From assembly GCA_013821525.1 (NCBI GenBank), contig JACDGR010000261.1:1-5257 (forward strand): a DNA stretch of 5,257 nucleotides. Direction: 5' to 3'. A model generated the notes under the pieces. It did no database searches and had not been told where the DNA came from. It saw nothing but the letters and a program-made list of their open reading frames with translations. Shown piece by piece: positions 1-5,257 of the stretch (positions are counted from its first letter, which is position 1; each line of letters opens with the position of its first letter). Made by a program: the position numbers and the translations under genes. Origin of the DNA: Actinomycetota bacterium (GTDB lineage Bacteria > Actinomycetota > Thermoleophilia > Gaiellales > Gaiellaceae).

Positions 1-976
1 GCGGCTCCGTCACATCACCGAGCTCGCCCAGGCCGCAGCGACCGCCGCGAGCGCTCTTTCGCCCGAGGACGGGGAGGGCGCGACCGACCTGGTCGCCGCC
101 GCAGAGCGAGCGGTCGCGCCGCTCGAGCGCCTGGCGCCCGAGCTCGAGGCGGCGGGCGACGCCCTCCGCCAGGCCGAGCTTCAGCTGCGCGAGACCGCGT
201 CGGAGCTCCGCGGCTTCCTGCTCTCACTCGAAGCAGAGCCGGGGCGCCTCGAGCAGCTCGAGGCTGATCTCGACCGGTTCGCCGACCTGAAGCGGCGCTA
301 TCGCGCCCAGACCTTCGAGGAGCTGTTGCGTCAGGCTGAAGAGGCGAGAGCGGAGCTGGGAGCGCTCGAGGAGGGCCGCGATCCCGTGCAGGCGGCGGCA
401 GCCGCCGTCGAGACGGCCCGCTCCGATGTCGTACGCCTGCACGCCGAGCTGCGCGCGGCTCGGCGCGCGGCGGCATCGCCATTCGCGGAGGCCGTTGCGT
501 CCGAGCTGCAGAGCATCGGGCTCGGCGACGGCGAGTTCAGAGTCGAGCTCAGCGAGCGTGACCCTGCTGCGACCGGGGTCGACGAGATCGTCTTCCTGAT
601 CCGACCGAACGCGGGCCTCCCGTACGGCCCCGTCGCCGAGACTGCCTCGGGCGGCGAGCTCTCACGCGTCGCGCTCGCGATCGCCGCGGTCGCAGGCGGC
701 GAGACGATGGTCTTCGACGAGATCGACGCCGGGATCGGCGGCACGACGGCACACGCAGTCGCAGACACGTTGCGCCGGCTCGCAGAACGGGCTCAGGTCG
801 TCACGATCACCCATCTCCCGCAGATCGCCACGGCGGCCGACCGGCACTTCCGGGTCGAGAAGGTGGCCGGCGACCCGACGCACACCCGGATCGAGGCGCT
901 CGACGACGCTCAGCGGCGCGACGAGGTCGAACGGATGCTCGGCGGCGCCGAGTTCCTCGCCTCGCTCGAGCGCTGA
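1..976 (+). CDS. recN: DNA repair ATPase RecN, C-terminal part (5' end outside window)
   Basis: RecN is a cytoplasmic SMC-like ATPase that acts early in recombinational repair of double-strand breaks. The reading frame is open from base 2 and gives 324 codons before TGA at 974-976. Full-length RecN is about 550-570 residues, so the N-terminal half with the Walker A loop is missing to the left. Bases 2 to about 480 encode an Ala/Glu/Leu/Arg-rich coiled-coil arm. The C-terminal ATPase lobe follows, with the ABC signature ASGGELSR (644-667), the Walker B stretch MVFDEIDAGIGG (707-742, catalytic Glu at 719-721) and the H-loop HLPQ (812-823). The DEIDAGIGG and THLPQIA strings are typical of RecN and separate it from SMC and SbcC. 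No frameshift or odd residue is visible. A hairpin 18 nt after the stop suggests its transcript ends before pyrG. Identification is very secure. Confidence 0.96.
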   Translation, partial: RLRHITELAQAAATAASALSPEDGEGATDLVAAAERAVAPLERLAPELEAAGDALRQAELQLRETASELRGFLLSLEAEPGRLEQLEADLDRFADLKRRYRAQTFEELLRQAEEARAELGALEEGRDPVQAAAAAVETARSDVVRLHAELRAARRAAASPFAEAVASELQSIGLGDGEFRVELSERDPAATGVDEIVFLIRPNAGLPYGPVAETASGGELSRVALAIAAVAGGETMVFDEIDAGIGGTTAHAVADTLRRLAERAQVVTITHLPQIATAADRHFRVEKVAGDPTHTRIEALDDAQRRDEVERMLGGAEFLASLER

Positions 977-994
977 GAGACGCGTTTGCTGCAA

Positions 995-1020
995 CGAGCG
1001 GGGTTGCGGCTGCCCGCTCG
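995..1020 (+). terminator. GC-rich hairpin after recN, probable transcription terminator
   Basis: CGAGCGGG (995-1002) and CCCGCTCG (1013-1020) are perfect reverse complements: an 8-bp stem with a 10-nt loop, beginning 18 nt after the recN stop. No T-tract follows, so this is not a canonical intrinsic terminator. U-less GC hairpins of this kind are often found at gene ends in high-GC actinobacteria. It lies upstream of the putative pyrG promoter, which fits a boundary between transcription units. The stem is read directly from the sequence; the terminator role is inferred. Confidence 0.5.
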
Positions 1021-1040
1021 GCCCCCGCATCCGAGACGGC

Positions 1041-1049
1041 TGGTACTCT
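1041..1049 (+). promoter_or_regulatory. Putative extended -10 promoter element for pyrG
   Basis: TGGTACTCT reads as a TGn extension (1041-1043) followed by a TANNNT-type -10 hexamer, TACTCT (1044-1049). No recognisable -35 lies 16-19 bp upstream, which an extended -10 can tolerate. A start 7-9 nt downstream would fall at about 1056-1058, on or next to a GTG codon at 1058, so the mRNA could be leaderless. This rests on motif matching only. Confidence 0.35.
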
Positions 1050-1054
1050 CGAAG

Positions 1055-1074
1055 CCCGTGAGCTCTAACACGGG
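1055..1074 (+). repeat. Inverted repeat (6-bp stem) in the pyrG leader
   Basis: CCCGTG (1055-1060) and CACGGG (1069-1074) form a perfect 6-bp stem with an 8-nt loop, AGCTCTAA. It starts about where transcription from the upstream -10-like element would begin and covers the first codons of the possible leader ORF. It could be a 5'-end RNA hairpin or a small operator-like palindrome. Six base pairs in high-GC DNA may also be chance. Confidence 0.25.
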
Positions 1075-1093
1075 AAACGACCTGCCGCGGTGA
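1058..1093 (+). CDS. Possible 11-codon leader peptide upstream of pyrG
   Basis: A GTG at 1058-1060 opens a short frame that would encode MSSNTGNDLPR and stops at TGA 1091-1093. That stop overlaps the GTG start of pyrG (1090-1092) in a GTGA junction, an arrangement typical of translational coupling. The GTG lies 8 nt after the -10-like TACTCT, so it could be the first codon of a leaderless mRNA. Ribosomes ending here would be placed at the pyrG start, which lacks a good Shine-Dalgarno sequence. The peptide resembles no known attenuator: it has no run of one amino acid. An 11-codon frame can occur by chance, and only the geometry supports this call. Confidence 0.3.
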   Translation: MSSNTGNDLPR

Positions 1094-2721
1094 CCAAATA
1101 CGTTTTCGTCACCGGCGGGGTCGTCTCATCTCTCGGCAAGGGAATCACCGCTGCGTCTCTCGGACGGCTGCTGAAGGCGCGGGGCCTGAAGGTGCAAGTG
1201 CAGAAGTTCGACCCGTACCTGAACGTCGATCCCGGGACGATGAGCCCGTTCCAGCACGGCGAGGTCTTCGTCACCGAGGACGGCGCCGAGACCGATCTCG
1301 ACATCGGCCACTACGAGCGCTTCGTCGACGAGAACCTCTCGCGCGCCGCGAACCACACCGCGGGCGGCATCTGGGATCGTGTCCTGCGCAAGGAACGCAA
1401 GGGCGAGTACCTCGGCTCGACGGTGCAGGTGATTCCGCACATCACGAACGAGATCAAGGCGCGCATTCGCTCGGTCGCCGAGGCAACCGACACGGACGTC
1501 GTGATCACCGAGGTCGGCGGCACGGTCGGCGACATCGAATCGCAGCCGTTCCTCGAGGCCATCCGGCAGTTTCGCCGTGAGGCGGGCACCGAGAACGTCT
1601 GTTACCTGCACGTGACGCTCGTGCCGTACATCGACACGGCCGGCGAGTTGAAGACGAAGCCCACCCAGCACTCCGTGAACGAGTTGCGCCGCATCGGTAT
1701 CCACCCTGACGTCCTCGTCTGCCGCTCGACCGAGCCGCTGCAGCGCGACATCCGCGACAAGATCGCGCTCTTCGCCGACGTCGACGTCGACGCGGTGATC
1801 ACGAACCCCGACGTCTCCGACGTCTACCTCGTCCCGCTCGCGCTCCAGGAGCAGGGCCTCGACGAGCTCGTCTGCCGCAAGCTGGGCATCGAGGCTCCGC
1901 CCGCCGAGCTCGGCGAGTGGCTCGAGTTGACCGAGCGGATCAACGAGCGCAACGAATCGATCGAGATCGCGCTCGTCGGGAAGTACGTGCAGCTCCACGA
2001 CGCATACCTCTCGGTGCACGAAGCGCTCAAGCACGCAGGTATTCACAACGGCTGCCGGGTGCACGTGCGCTGGGTCGACGCCGAGCACAAGACGCTCGAG
2101 GAGACGCGCGCCGAGCTTGCGGATGCTGACGGGGTGCTCGTGCCGGGCGGCTTCGGCTCGCGGGGGTGGGAGGGGAAGATCCTCGCCTGTCGCGTCGCAC
2201 GGGAGGACGAGATCCCGTATCTCGGCATCTGCCTCGGCATGCATGTCGCCGTCTCGGAATACGCACGGCACGTCTGTGGCCTCGACGGCGCCAACTCGAC
2301 GGAGATGGATCCGGAGACGCCGTATGCCGTGATCGACTTGCTGCCCGAGCAGAAGGAGGTCGAGGACCTCGGTGGCACGATGCGCCTCGGGGCTCAGGCC
2401 GTCGAGCTGGCAGGCGGAACGCGCACGCGCGAGGTCTACGGCGAGGCCGTGATCTCGGAGCGGCACCGTCACCGCTACGAGGTGAACAACGCATTCCGCC
2501 AGCAGCTCGTCGACGGCGGACTCGTGATCAGTGGGACGTTCCAGGAGGGGAGGCTCGTCGAGATCGTCGAGCTGCCCGATCACCCATGGTTCGTCGCATC
2601 GCAGTTCCACCCCGAGTTCAAGTCGCGCCCGACCCGCCCGGCACCCCTCTTCCGCGAGTTCGTCGCGGCCGCGCTCGATCGCGCACGCACCCGGGCGCGC
2701 TCCCGCGTCGAAGTCGGCTAA
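1090..2721 (+). CDS. pyrG: CTP synthase (glutamine-hydrolysing)
   Basis: This cytoplasmic enzyme makes CTP from UTP, ATP and glutamine, the last step of de novo pyrimidine nucleotide synthesis. At 543 residues it is normal length. The synthetase domain (about 1-266) shows the P-loop VVSSLGKGIT (11-20, Lys17), the Mg/ATP region ETDLDIGHYERF (67-78, Asp71), EVGGTVGDIES (141-151, Glu141) and the UTP/CTP loop KTKPTQ (188-193). The class I glutamine amidotransferase domain (about 291-530) has the oxyanion strand PGGFG (352-356), nucleophile Cys381 in GICLGMH, and His507 and Glu509 in FHPEF. The residue after GICLGM is His385, where Gln is usual. The GTG at 1090 is the only usable start, because an in-frame TAA lies at 1066-1068 with no ATG or GTG between. 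There is no strong Shine-Dalgarno; GGGAAA at 1072-1077 is weak and far. The 3' end overlaps the stop of the opposing PAS gene. Confidence 0.98.
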   Translation: MTKYVFVTGGVVSSLGKGITAASLGRLLKARGLKVQVQKFDPYLNVDPGTMSPFQHGEVFVTEDGAETDLDIGHYERFVDENLSRAANHTAGGIWDRVLRKERKGEYLGSTVQVIPHITNEIKARIRSVAEATDTDVVITEVGGTVGDIESQPFLEAIRQFRREAGTENVCYLHVTLVPYIDTAGELKTKPTQHSVNELRRIGIHPDVLVCRSTEPLQRDIRDKIALFADVDVDAVITNPDVSDVYLVPLALQEQGLDELVCRKLGIEAPPAELGEWLELTERINERNESIEIALVGKYVQLHDAYLSVHEALKHAGIHNGCRVHVRWVDAEHKTLEETRAELADADGVLVPGGFGSRGWEGKILACRVAREDEIPYLGICLGMHVAVSEYARHVCGLDGANSTEMDPETPYAVIDLLPEQKEVEDLGGTMRLGAQAVELAGGTRTREVYGEAVISERHRHRYEVNNAFRQQLVDGGLVISGTFQEGRLVEIVELPDHPWFVASQFHPEFKSRPTRPAPLFREFVAAALDRARTRARSRVEVG

Positions 2722-3071
2722 CCGACCGCCGCTCCAACCGAGACGAAGACGGACATGCCCGCGACGACGGTTGCGCCTGCGACGTAGCTGAACTCAACGA
2801 TCGTCCCGTCCTTGCGAGTCAGCCTCGAGGTGCCGATACGCGTGCCGGCTTCGCGCATCTCGGCCCACTCTCCGTCGGCCTCCGGGTAGCGCGCGACGTC
2901 CGATGCTCGGAGCGCGAGCAGCTCCTCGCGGCTGTACCCCGTGAGCATGCAGGCCGCGGGGTTGACTGCGACGTACCTCCCATCCTCGTCGGCCACGAAA
3001 ACGGCGGCCGGCCCATTCTCCATCGCCTCGCCGAGGAGAGGCGATTGAATCAGCGGCTCGGAGACGCTCAT
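2718..3071 (-). CDS. Stand-alone single PAS-domain protein
   Basis: A 117-residue cytoplasmic protein that is almost entirely one PAS sensor fold. After a 20-residue lead, the strand-helix core runs AVFVADEDGRYVAVNPAA (23-40), then the helix region TGYSREELLALRASDV (44-59) typical of S-box PAS domains, and the C-terminal sheet with RKDGTIVEFSYVAG (86-99) and VAGMSVFVSVG (103-113). I see no kinase, cyclase, GGDEF or DNA-binding domain, transmembrane segment or signal peptide, so any output must go through a partner. The ligand cannot be predicted. The start is the ATG at 3071-3069. It lacks a purine-rich Shine-Dalgarno, being preceded by a C run; an internal ATG at 3023-3021 would cut into the lead. 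Its TAG shares two bases with the pyrG TAA, so the genes converge with no spacer. The divergent neighbour is a HisKA remnant, hinting at a broken sensor-kinase locus. Fold assignment is confident; role unknown. Confidence 0.85.
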   Translation of the reverse strand: MSVSEPLIQSPLLGEAMENGPAAVFVADEDGRYVAVNPAACMLTGYSREELLALRASDVARYPEADGEWAEMREAGTRIGTSRLTRKDGTIVEFSYVAGATVVAGMSVFVSVGAAVG

Positions 3072-3095
3072 GGGGGAGCAGTTCAGCAGGTTTGA

Positions 3096-3413
3096 CTAGA
3101 TGGTGCAAGGAATAGGCCGATTTTACCGCCGCAAGCTCCCCCTCTTGAATCGAGCTCGCTGTTCGAGCGCTATCGTGCGGCGCTTTACTTCAACAACCTT
3201 CTGCAAGGGGTACTCGGCCGCACCTCACTTGCGAATGCCGAGCTAGGCGCGGCCGGGTTGCCCGCTGCAGGGCGTGTGGCTGCACGACTCGAGAGCGTCG
3301 AGCTCGCTGCGTGTCGAGCCGCCGACATTGCGGAACAAATGCTCGCTCATTCGGGGGGATGCGGCCTGGAGCTTGCGAGCGTCAGACTGTCGGAGATAAT
3401 GCGCACCGTCTAG
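3096..3413 (+). pseudogene. Remnant of a histidine-kinase dimerization (HisKA) domain
   Basis: Between TGA at 3093-3095 and TAG at 3411-3413 the frame encodes 105 codons. The part from 3153 (SSLFERYRAALYFNNLLQGV) resembles the first helix of HisKA domains in hybrid kinases, whose consensus is HDFNNLLxxILG. A second helix follows around VELAACRAADIAEQMLAHSG, then RLSEIMRTV, where the HATPase domain would normally begin. The phospho-acceptor His is Leu (CTT, 3183-3185) and the next Asp is Tyr (TAC, 3186-3188), each one base change from the canonical codon. No ATG or GTG lies upstream of the domain in frame and no ATPase domain follows. It is therefore most likely a gene fragment truncated at both ends. 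A small intact protein using a rare start (CTG 3159, ATT 3120) as a non-phosphorylatable dimerization module is possible but less likely. It runs divergently from the PAS gene, and together they may derive from one PAS-kinase locus. Confidence 0.6.
3120..3149 (-). promoter_or_regulatory. Putative promoter for the PAS gene
   Basis: On the minus strand, TAAAAT (3125-3120) matches the bacterial -10 consensus at five of six positions. TTCAAG (3149-3144) sits 18 bp upstream as a poor -35. Transcription would begin near 3112, leaving an untranslated leader of about 40 nt before the ATG at 3071. The element lies in the AT-richest part of the window, which also makes chance matches more likely. Confidence 0.3.
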
Positions 3414-3454
3414 GGCTCGTTCCGCCCGCCGGGGCGGGGATGGCGCCCCGAGCC
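3414..3454 (+). other. GC-rich nested inverted repeats upstream of the M20 peptidase gene
   Basis: GGCTCG (3414-3419) pairs with CGAGCC (3449-3454) as an outer stem. Inside it, CCGCCC (3422-3427) pairs with GGGCGG (3432-3437) around a 4-nt loop. An alternative pairing is GGGGCG (3431-3436) with CGCCCC (3444-3449). The block begins directly after the stop of the HisKA remnant and no T-tract follows. It could be an old terminator of that gene or a structured spacer. The rest of 3414-3509 holds only the promoter-like element described separately. Confidence 0.3.
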
Positions 3455-3494
3455 GGGTCGAGGCACCTCGGCCCGCGTTCTCCTGCCGGCCGCG

Positions 3495-3500
3495 TAGGAT
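3495..3500 (+). promoter_or_regulatory. Putative -10 element for the M20 peptidase / reductase unit
   Basis: TAGGAT fits the TANNNT pattern and ends 9 nt before the GTG start at 3510, so transcription could begin at or next to the start codon and give a leaderless mRNA, the same geometry as before pyrG. No -35 is evident. The same bases contain AGGAT, which could act as a weak Shine-Dalgarno at a spacing of about 9 nt, so the two readings compete. Confidence 0.3.
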
Positions 3501-3509
3501 CGGTCCCCG

Positions 3510-4622
3510 GTGGCGCCGGAGGTCCTCGATCTGTTCAACGAGCTCGCTGCTCTACCGAGCCCTCCGGGCGCCGAGCGCGCGGTCGCTGATCGCGTGGCCA
3601 GATATCTGCGCGACTGTGGGCTCGCCTTCGACGAGGACGCGACGGGTCCCAAGACAGGCTCGGAAATCGGGAACATCTACGCGCGGTTGGAGCCGACGGC
3701 CGACGGCGTTCCGCTGTTTCTCTGCGCGCATCTCGACACGGTTCCGCCAACTGCCGCAATCGAGCCGGTCGTCGAGGACGGGATCGTCAAGAACGCCGCC
3801 GGCACCATCCTCGGGGCGGACAACAAGGCGGCCGTCGCCGTCATGCTCGAGGCGGCGCGCAGGATCGCGGCCGAGAACCGCCCGCACGCTGGCGTCGAGC
3901 TGCTCTTCACCTCGAAGGAGGAGGTTGGCCTCGTCGGCGCCTACGCCTTCGACCACCTGAGGCTCAAAGCCCGGCTCGGGTACGTCTACGACCAGGCTGC
4001 GCCGATCGGCAACGTGATCCTCGGCGCGCCGTACTCGCAGTCCCTCGAGGTGACCTTTCACGGGCGCGCCGCGCATTCGGGGATGCACCCCGAGGAAGGA
4101 CGGTCGGCGATCGCGGCCGCCGCACGGGCGATTGCGGAGCTGCGGCTCGGGCGCGTCGACGAAGATTCGACGTCGAACGTCGGCACGATCACGGGCGGTA
4201 CCGCAACGAACATCGTCCCGGAGTGGTGCACGTTCGTCGCCGAAGCCCGGTCGCAGGACGAGCGGAAGCTCGCAGACCTCGTGCAGGAGATGCAGGACGC
4301 GATCACGTTTGCGGCAGGCGTGGCCGATTGCTCGGTCGAGACGAAGACGCGCAAGAGCTATCGCGGCTACCGCTTCGCGCGCACCGACGAGGCGGTGGTG
4401 CGCGCAGCGGCCGCGCTCGAGGCGTGCGGCTTCGACGTCTCCTACGACCTCTCGGGGGGCGCAGCCGACGCCAACGTGTTCAACGAGCGCGGGCTCGAGT
4501 GCGTCAATCTCGCGAACGGGATGACCGACATCCACACACCGAACGAGCACATCGCCGTCGCAGATCTCCAGGCAATGGTTGACGTCACGCTTGCGCTCGT
4601 CGCGGGCGCCCTGACGCACTGA
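3510..4622 (+). CDS. M20-family metallopeptidase, peptidase T-like (YqjE/PepT-like)
   Basis: A 370-residue cytoplasmic di-zinc aminopeptidase-type enzyme that should release N-terminal residues from short peptides. The M20 metal site is complete and in order: His74 and Asp76 (AHLDT), bridging Asp104 (GADN), general base Glu137 and ligand Glu138 (KEEVG), Asp161 (YDQ) and His342 (IHTPNEH). The 33-residue spacing from Asp104 to Glu137 matches that of peptidase T. The dimerization lid is about 180-285, with the conserved His190 in RAAHSGMHPEEGRSA. It is somewhat shorter than classical PepT (about 410) and closer to the PepT-like family of Bacillus YqjE (about 370), so strict tripeptide specificity is not assured. 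The GTG at 3510 is the only start after an in-frame TAG at 3495-3497 and gives a natural N-terminus. Its TGA overlaps the ATG of the aldo/keto reductase by one base, indicating co-translation. No signal peptide or membrane segment is seen. Confidence 0.9.
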   Translation: MAPEVLDLFNELAALPSPPGAERAVADRVARYLRDCGLAFDEDATGPKTGSEIGNIYARLEPTADGVPLFLCAHLDTVPPTAAIEPVVEDGIVKNAAGTILGADNKAAVAVMLEAARRIAAENRPHAGVELLFTSKEEVGLVGAYAFDHLRLKARLGYVYDQAAPIGNVILGAPYSQSLEVTFHGRAAHSGMHPEEGRSAIAAAARAIAELRLGRVDEDSTSNVGTITGGTATNIVPEWCTFVAEARSQDERKLADLVQEMQDAITFAAGVADCSVETKTRKSYRGYRFARTDEAVVRAAAALEACGFDVSYDLSGGAADANVFNERGLECVNLANGMTDIHTPNEHIAVADLQAMVDVTLALVAGALTH

Positions 4623-5257
4623 TGGAGGAGCTGCGGCTCGGTCCCGTCGTGGGGCTCGGCACCTGGAGCACGTTCGACGGCGACCACGGCCTCGCGAATG
4701 CCGTAACCGGTGCCGCGTCTGAGAGCGGAACGAGGGTCTTCGACACGTCACCGATGTATGGAGGCGCCGAACGTGCGCTCGCGGCTGCGATCGCCAACCG
4801 CCGGGACGATGCGATCGTCGCAACGAAGATCTGGGCAGCGACGGTCGAGGAGGGCCGGGCGCAGCTCGAGAATCAACTCGACTGGTTCGGAGGCCGTGTC
4901 GAGATCCAACAGGTGCACAACCTCGTGGCGTGGCTCGAGCACCGCGGCTGGCTCGAGCGCGAGCGCGACGAGGGGCGGATCGGGCAGCTCGGGGTGACCC
5001 ACTATCAGGCTTCTGCCGCCGGCGAGCTCGCCGCAGCACTCCGCACCCGCCGGTTCACGGTGCTCCAGGTTCCCTACAACCCGTGGGAGCGCACGAGCGA
5101 GCAGGAGCTCCTGCTGCTCGCAGCCGAGCTCGGCGTCGCGGTGATCGCGATGCGCCCGCTCGGCGGGTCGGGTGCGGGCACGCGACGACGCGTCGAACCG
5201 TCGCCTGACGAGCTGGCCGCGCTCGGTGTTCGCTCGTGGGCCGAGGCGCTCCTACGC
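4622..5257 (+). CDS. Aldo/keto reductase, NAD(P)H-dependent (3' end outside window)
   Basis: The first 212 residues of a TIM-barrel aldo/keto reductase, a cytoplasmic NAD(P)H-dependent reductase of aldehydes and ketones. The catalytic tetrad is present: Asp41 and Tyr46 in FDTSPMYGG, Lys69 in ATKIW and His99 in QVHN. Barrel segments GQLGVTHYQ (121-129), LQVPYNPWERTSEQELL (148-164) and VIAMRPLGGSG (174-184) also fit. Family members usually have about 270-330 residues, so 60-120 residues, including most of the cofactor-phosphate site, lie beyond the window. The ATG at 4622-4624 overlaps the peptidase stop in a TGATG junction, and GGAG within the peptidase stop/early gene region gives no clear separate ribosome site, so translation is probably coupled. 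Substrate cannot be predicted; AKRs are broad. A metabolic link to the peptidase is not evident from sequence. Confidence 0.9.
   Translation, partial: MEELRLGPVVGLGTWSTFDGDHGLANAVTGAASESGTRVFDTSPMYGGAERALAAAIANRRDDAIVATKIWAATVEEGRAQLENQLDWFGGRVEIQQVHNLVAWLEHRGWLERERDEGRIGQLGVTHYQASAAGELAAALRTRRFTVLQVPYNPWERTSEQELLLLAAELGVAVIAMRPLGGSGAGTRRRVEPSPDELAALGVRSWAEALLR

Noticed and set aside
1055..1089. Bacillus-type pyrG control by reiterative G addition and attenuation
   Set aside because: The likely transcript start reads CCCGTG or GTGAGC, not the GGGC start that mechanism needs, and no U-tract terminator lies in the leader.
1126..2610. Minus-strand open frame of 494 codons opposite pyrG
   Set aside because: It lies entirely antisense to the clear CTP synthase and shows no recognisable motif. 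It is an artefact of stop-codon scarcity in high-GC DNA.
2166..3095. Plus-strand open frame of 309 codons across the 3' part of pyrG and the PAS region
   Set aside because: It is out of frame with pyrG and antisense to the PAS gene. Its composition is Arg-rich and it has no family motif.
3092..3118. Plus-strand TTGACT (3092-3097) as a -35 element with TAGGCC (3113-3118)
   Set aside because: The 15-bp spacer is short and TAGGCC is a poor -10. It would drive only the remnant.
3100..3246. 48-codon plus-strand frame from ATG 3100, with AGCAGG 9 nt upstream as a possible ribosome site
   Set aside because: Its protein shows no motif and it reads across the HisKA-like segment in another frame. It might be the original start of the remnant separated by a frameshift, but nothing proves this.
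3151..3550. Three copies of CGAGCTCGCTG at 3151, 3299 and 3539, considered as direct repeats
   Set aside because: They fall in coding-type sequence where Glu-Leu-Ala codons (GAG CTC GC) are frequent, and GAGCTC is common throughout the window. Spacing is irregular and no longer repeat extends from them.
3311..3589. Plus-strand frame from GTG 3311 (92 codons)
   Set aside because: It overlaps both the HisKA-like segment and the start of the peptidase in another frame, and has no recognisable domain.
3552..5039. Minus-strand open frame of 495 codons opposite the peptidase and reductase genes
   Set aside because: It is antisense to two well-supported genes, rich in Arg and Ala, and without domain signatures.

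Overview
The window is about 5.3 kb of high-GC bacterial DNA. It appears to come from a deep-branching actinobacterium, most likely class Thermoleophilia (Gaiellales or Solirubrobacterales-like). That placement is an inference from the GC-rich codon use, the GTG starts with poor Shine-Dalgarno sequences, and the gene order recN - pyrG - M20 peptidase - aldo/keto reductase. I recall that order from this class but cannot check it here.

Layout from left to right. Bases 1-976 hold the C-terminal part of the DNA-repair ATPase RecN, cut by the window edge. Bases 977-1089 hold a perfect 8-bp GC-rich hairpin suited to ending recN transcription, an extended -10-like element, and a possible 11-codon leaderless leader ORF whose stop overlaps the pyrG start. 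Bases 1090-2721 hold a complete CTP synthase (PyrG). Bases 2718-3071 on the minus strand hold a small stand-alone PAS-domain protein whose stop codon overlaps the pyrG stop codon. Bases 3096-3413 on the plus strand hold an orphan piece of a histidine-kinase dimerization (HisKA) domain with no usable start, no ATPase domain and no phospho-acceptor histidine; it is best read as a gene remnant. Bases 3414-3509 hold GC-rich inverted repeats and a short promoter-like element. Bases 3510-4622 hold a complete PepT-like M20 metallopeptidase. From 4622 to the right edge runs an aldo/keto reductase, coupled to the peptidase by a TGATG junction and incomplete at its C-terminus.

recN and pyrG are housekeeping genes (recombinational repair and pyrimidine nucleotide synthesis) with no evident shared pathway. 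The peptidase and the reductase look like a two-gene transcription unit. The PAS gene and the HisKA remnant form an islet of signal-transduction sequence, with a locally AT-richer core (about 57% GC over 3061-3240 by my count). It appears to have been inserted between pyrG and the peptidase, or left there by decay of a two-component gene. I see no tRNA, rRNA, CRISPR array, transposase or phage gene. I do not find a convincing new multi-gene system. The most interesting points are the pyrG leader arrangement and the decayed sensor-kinase islet.
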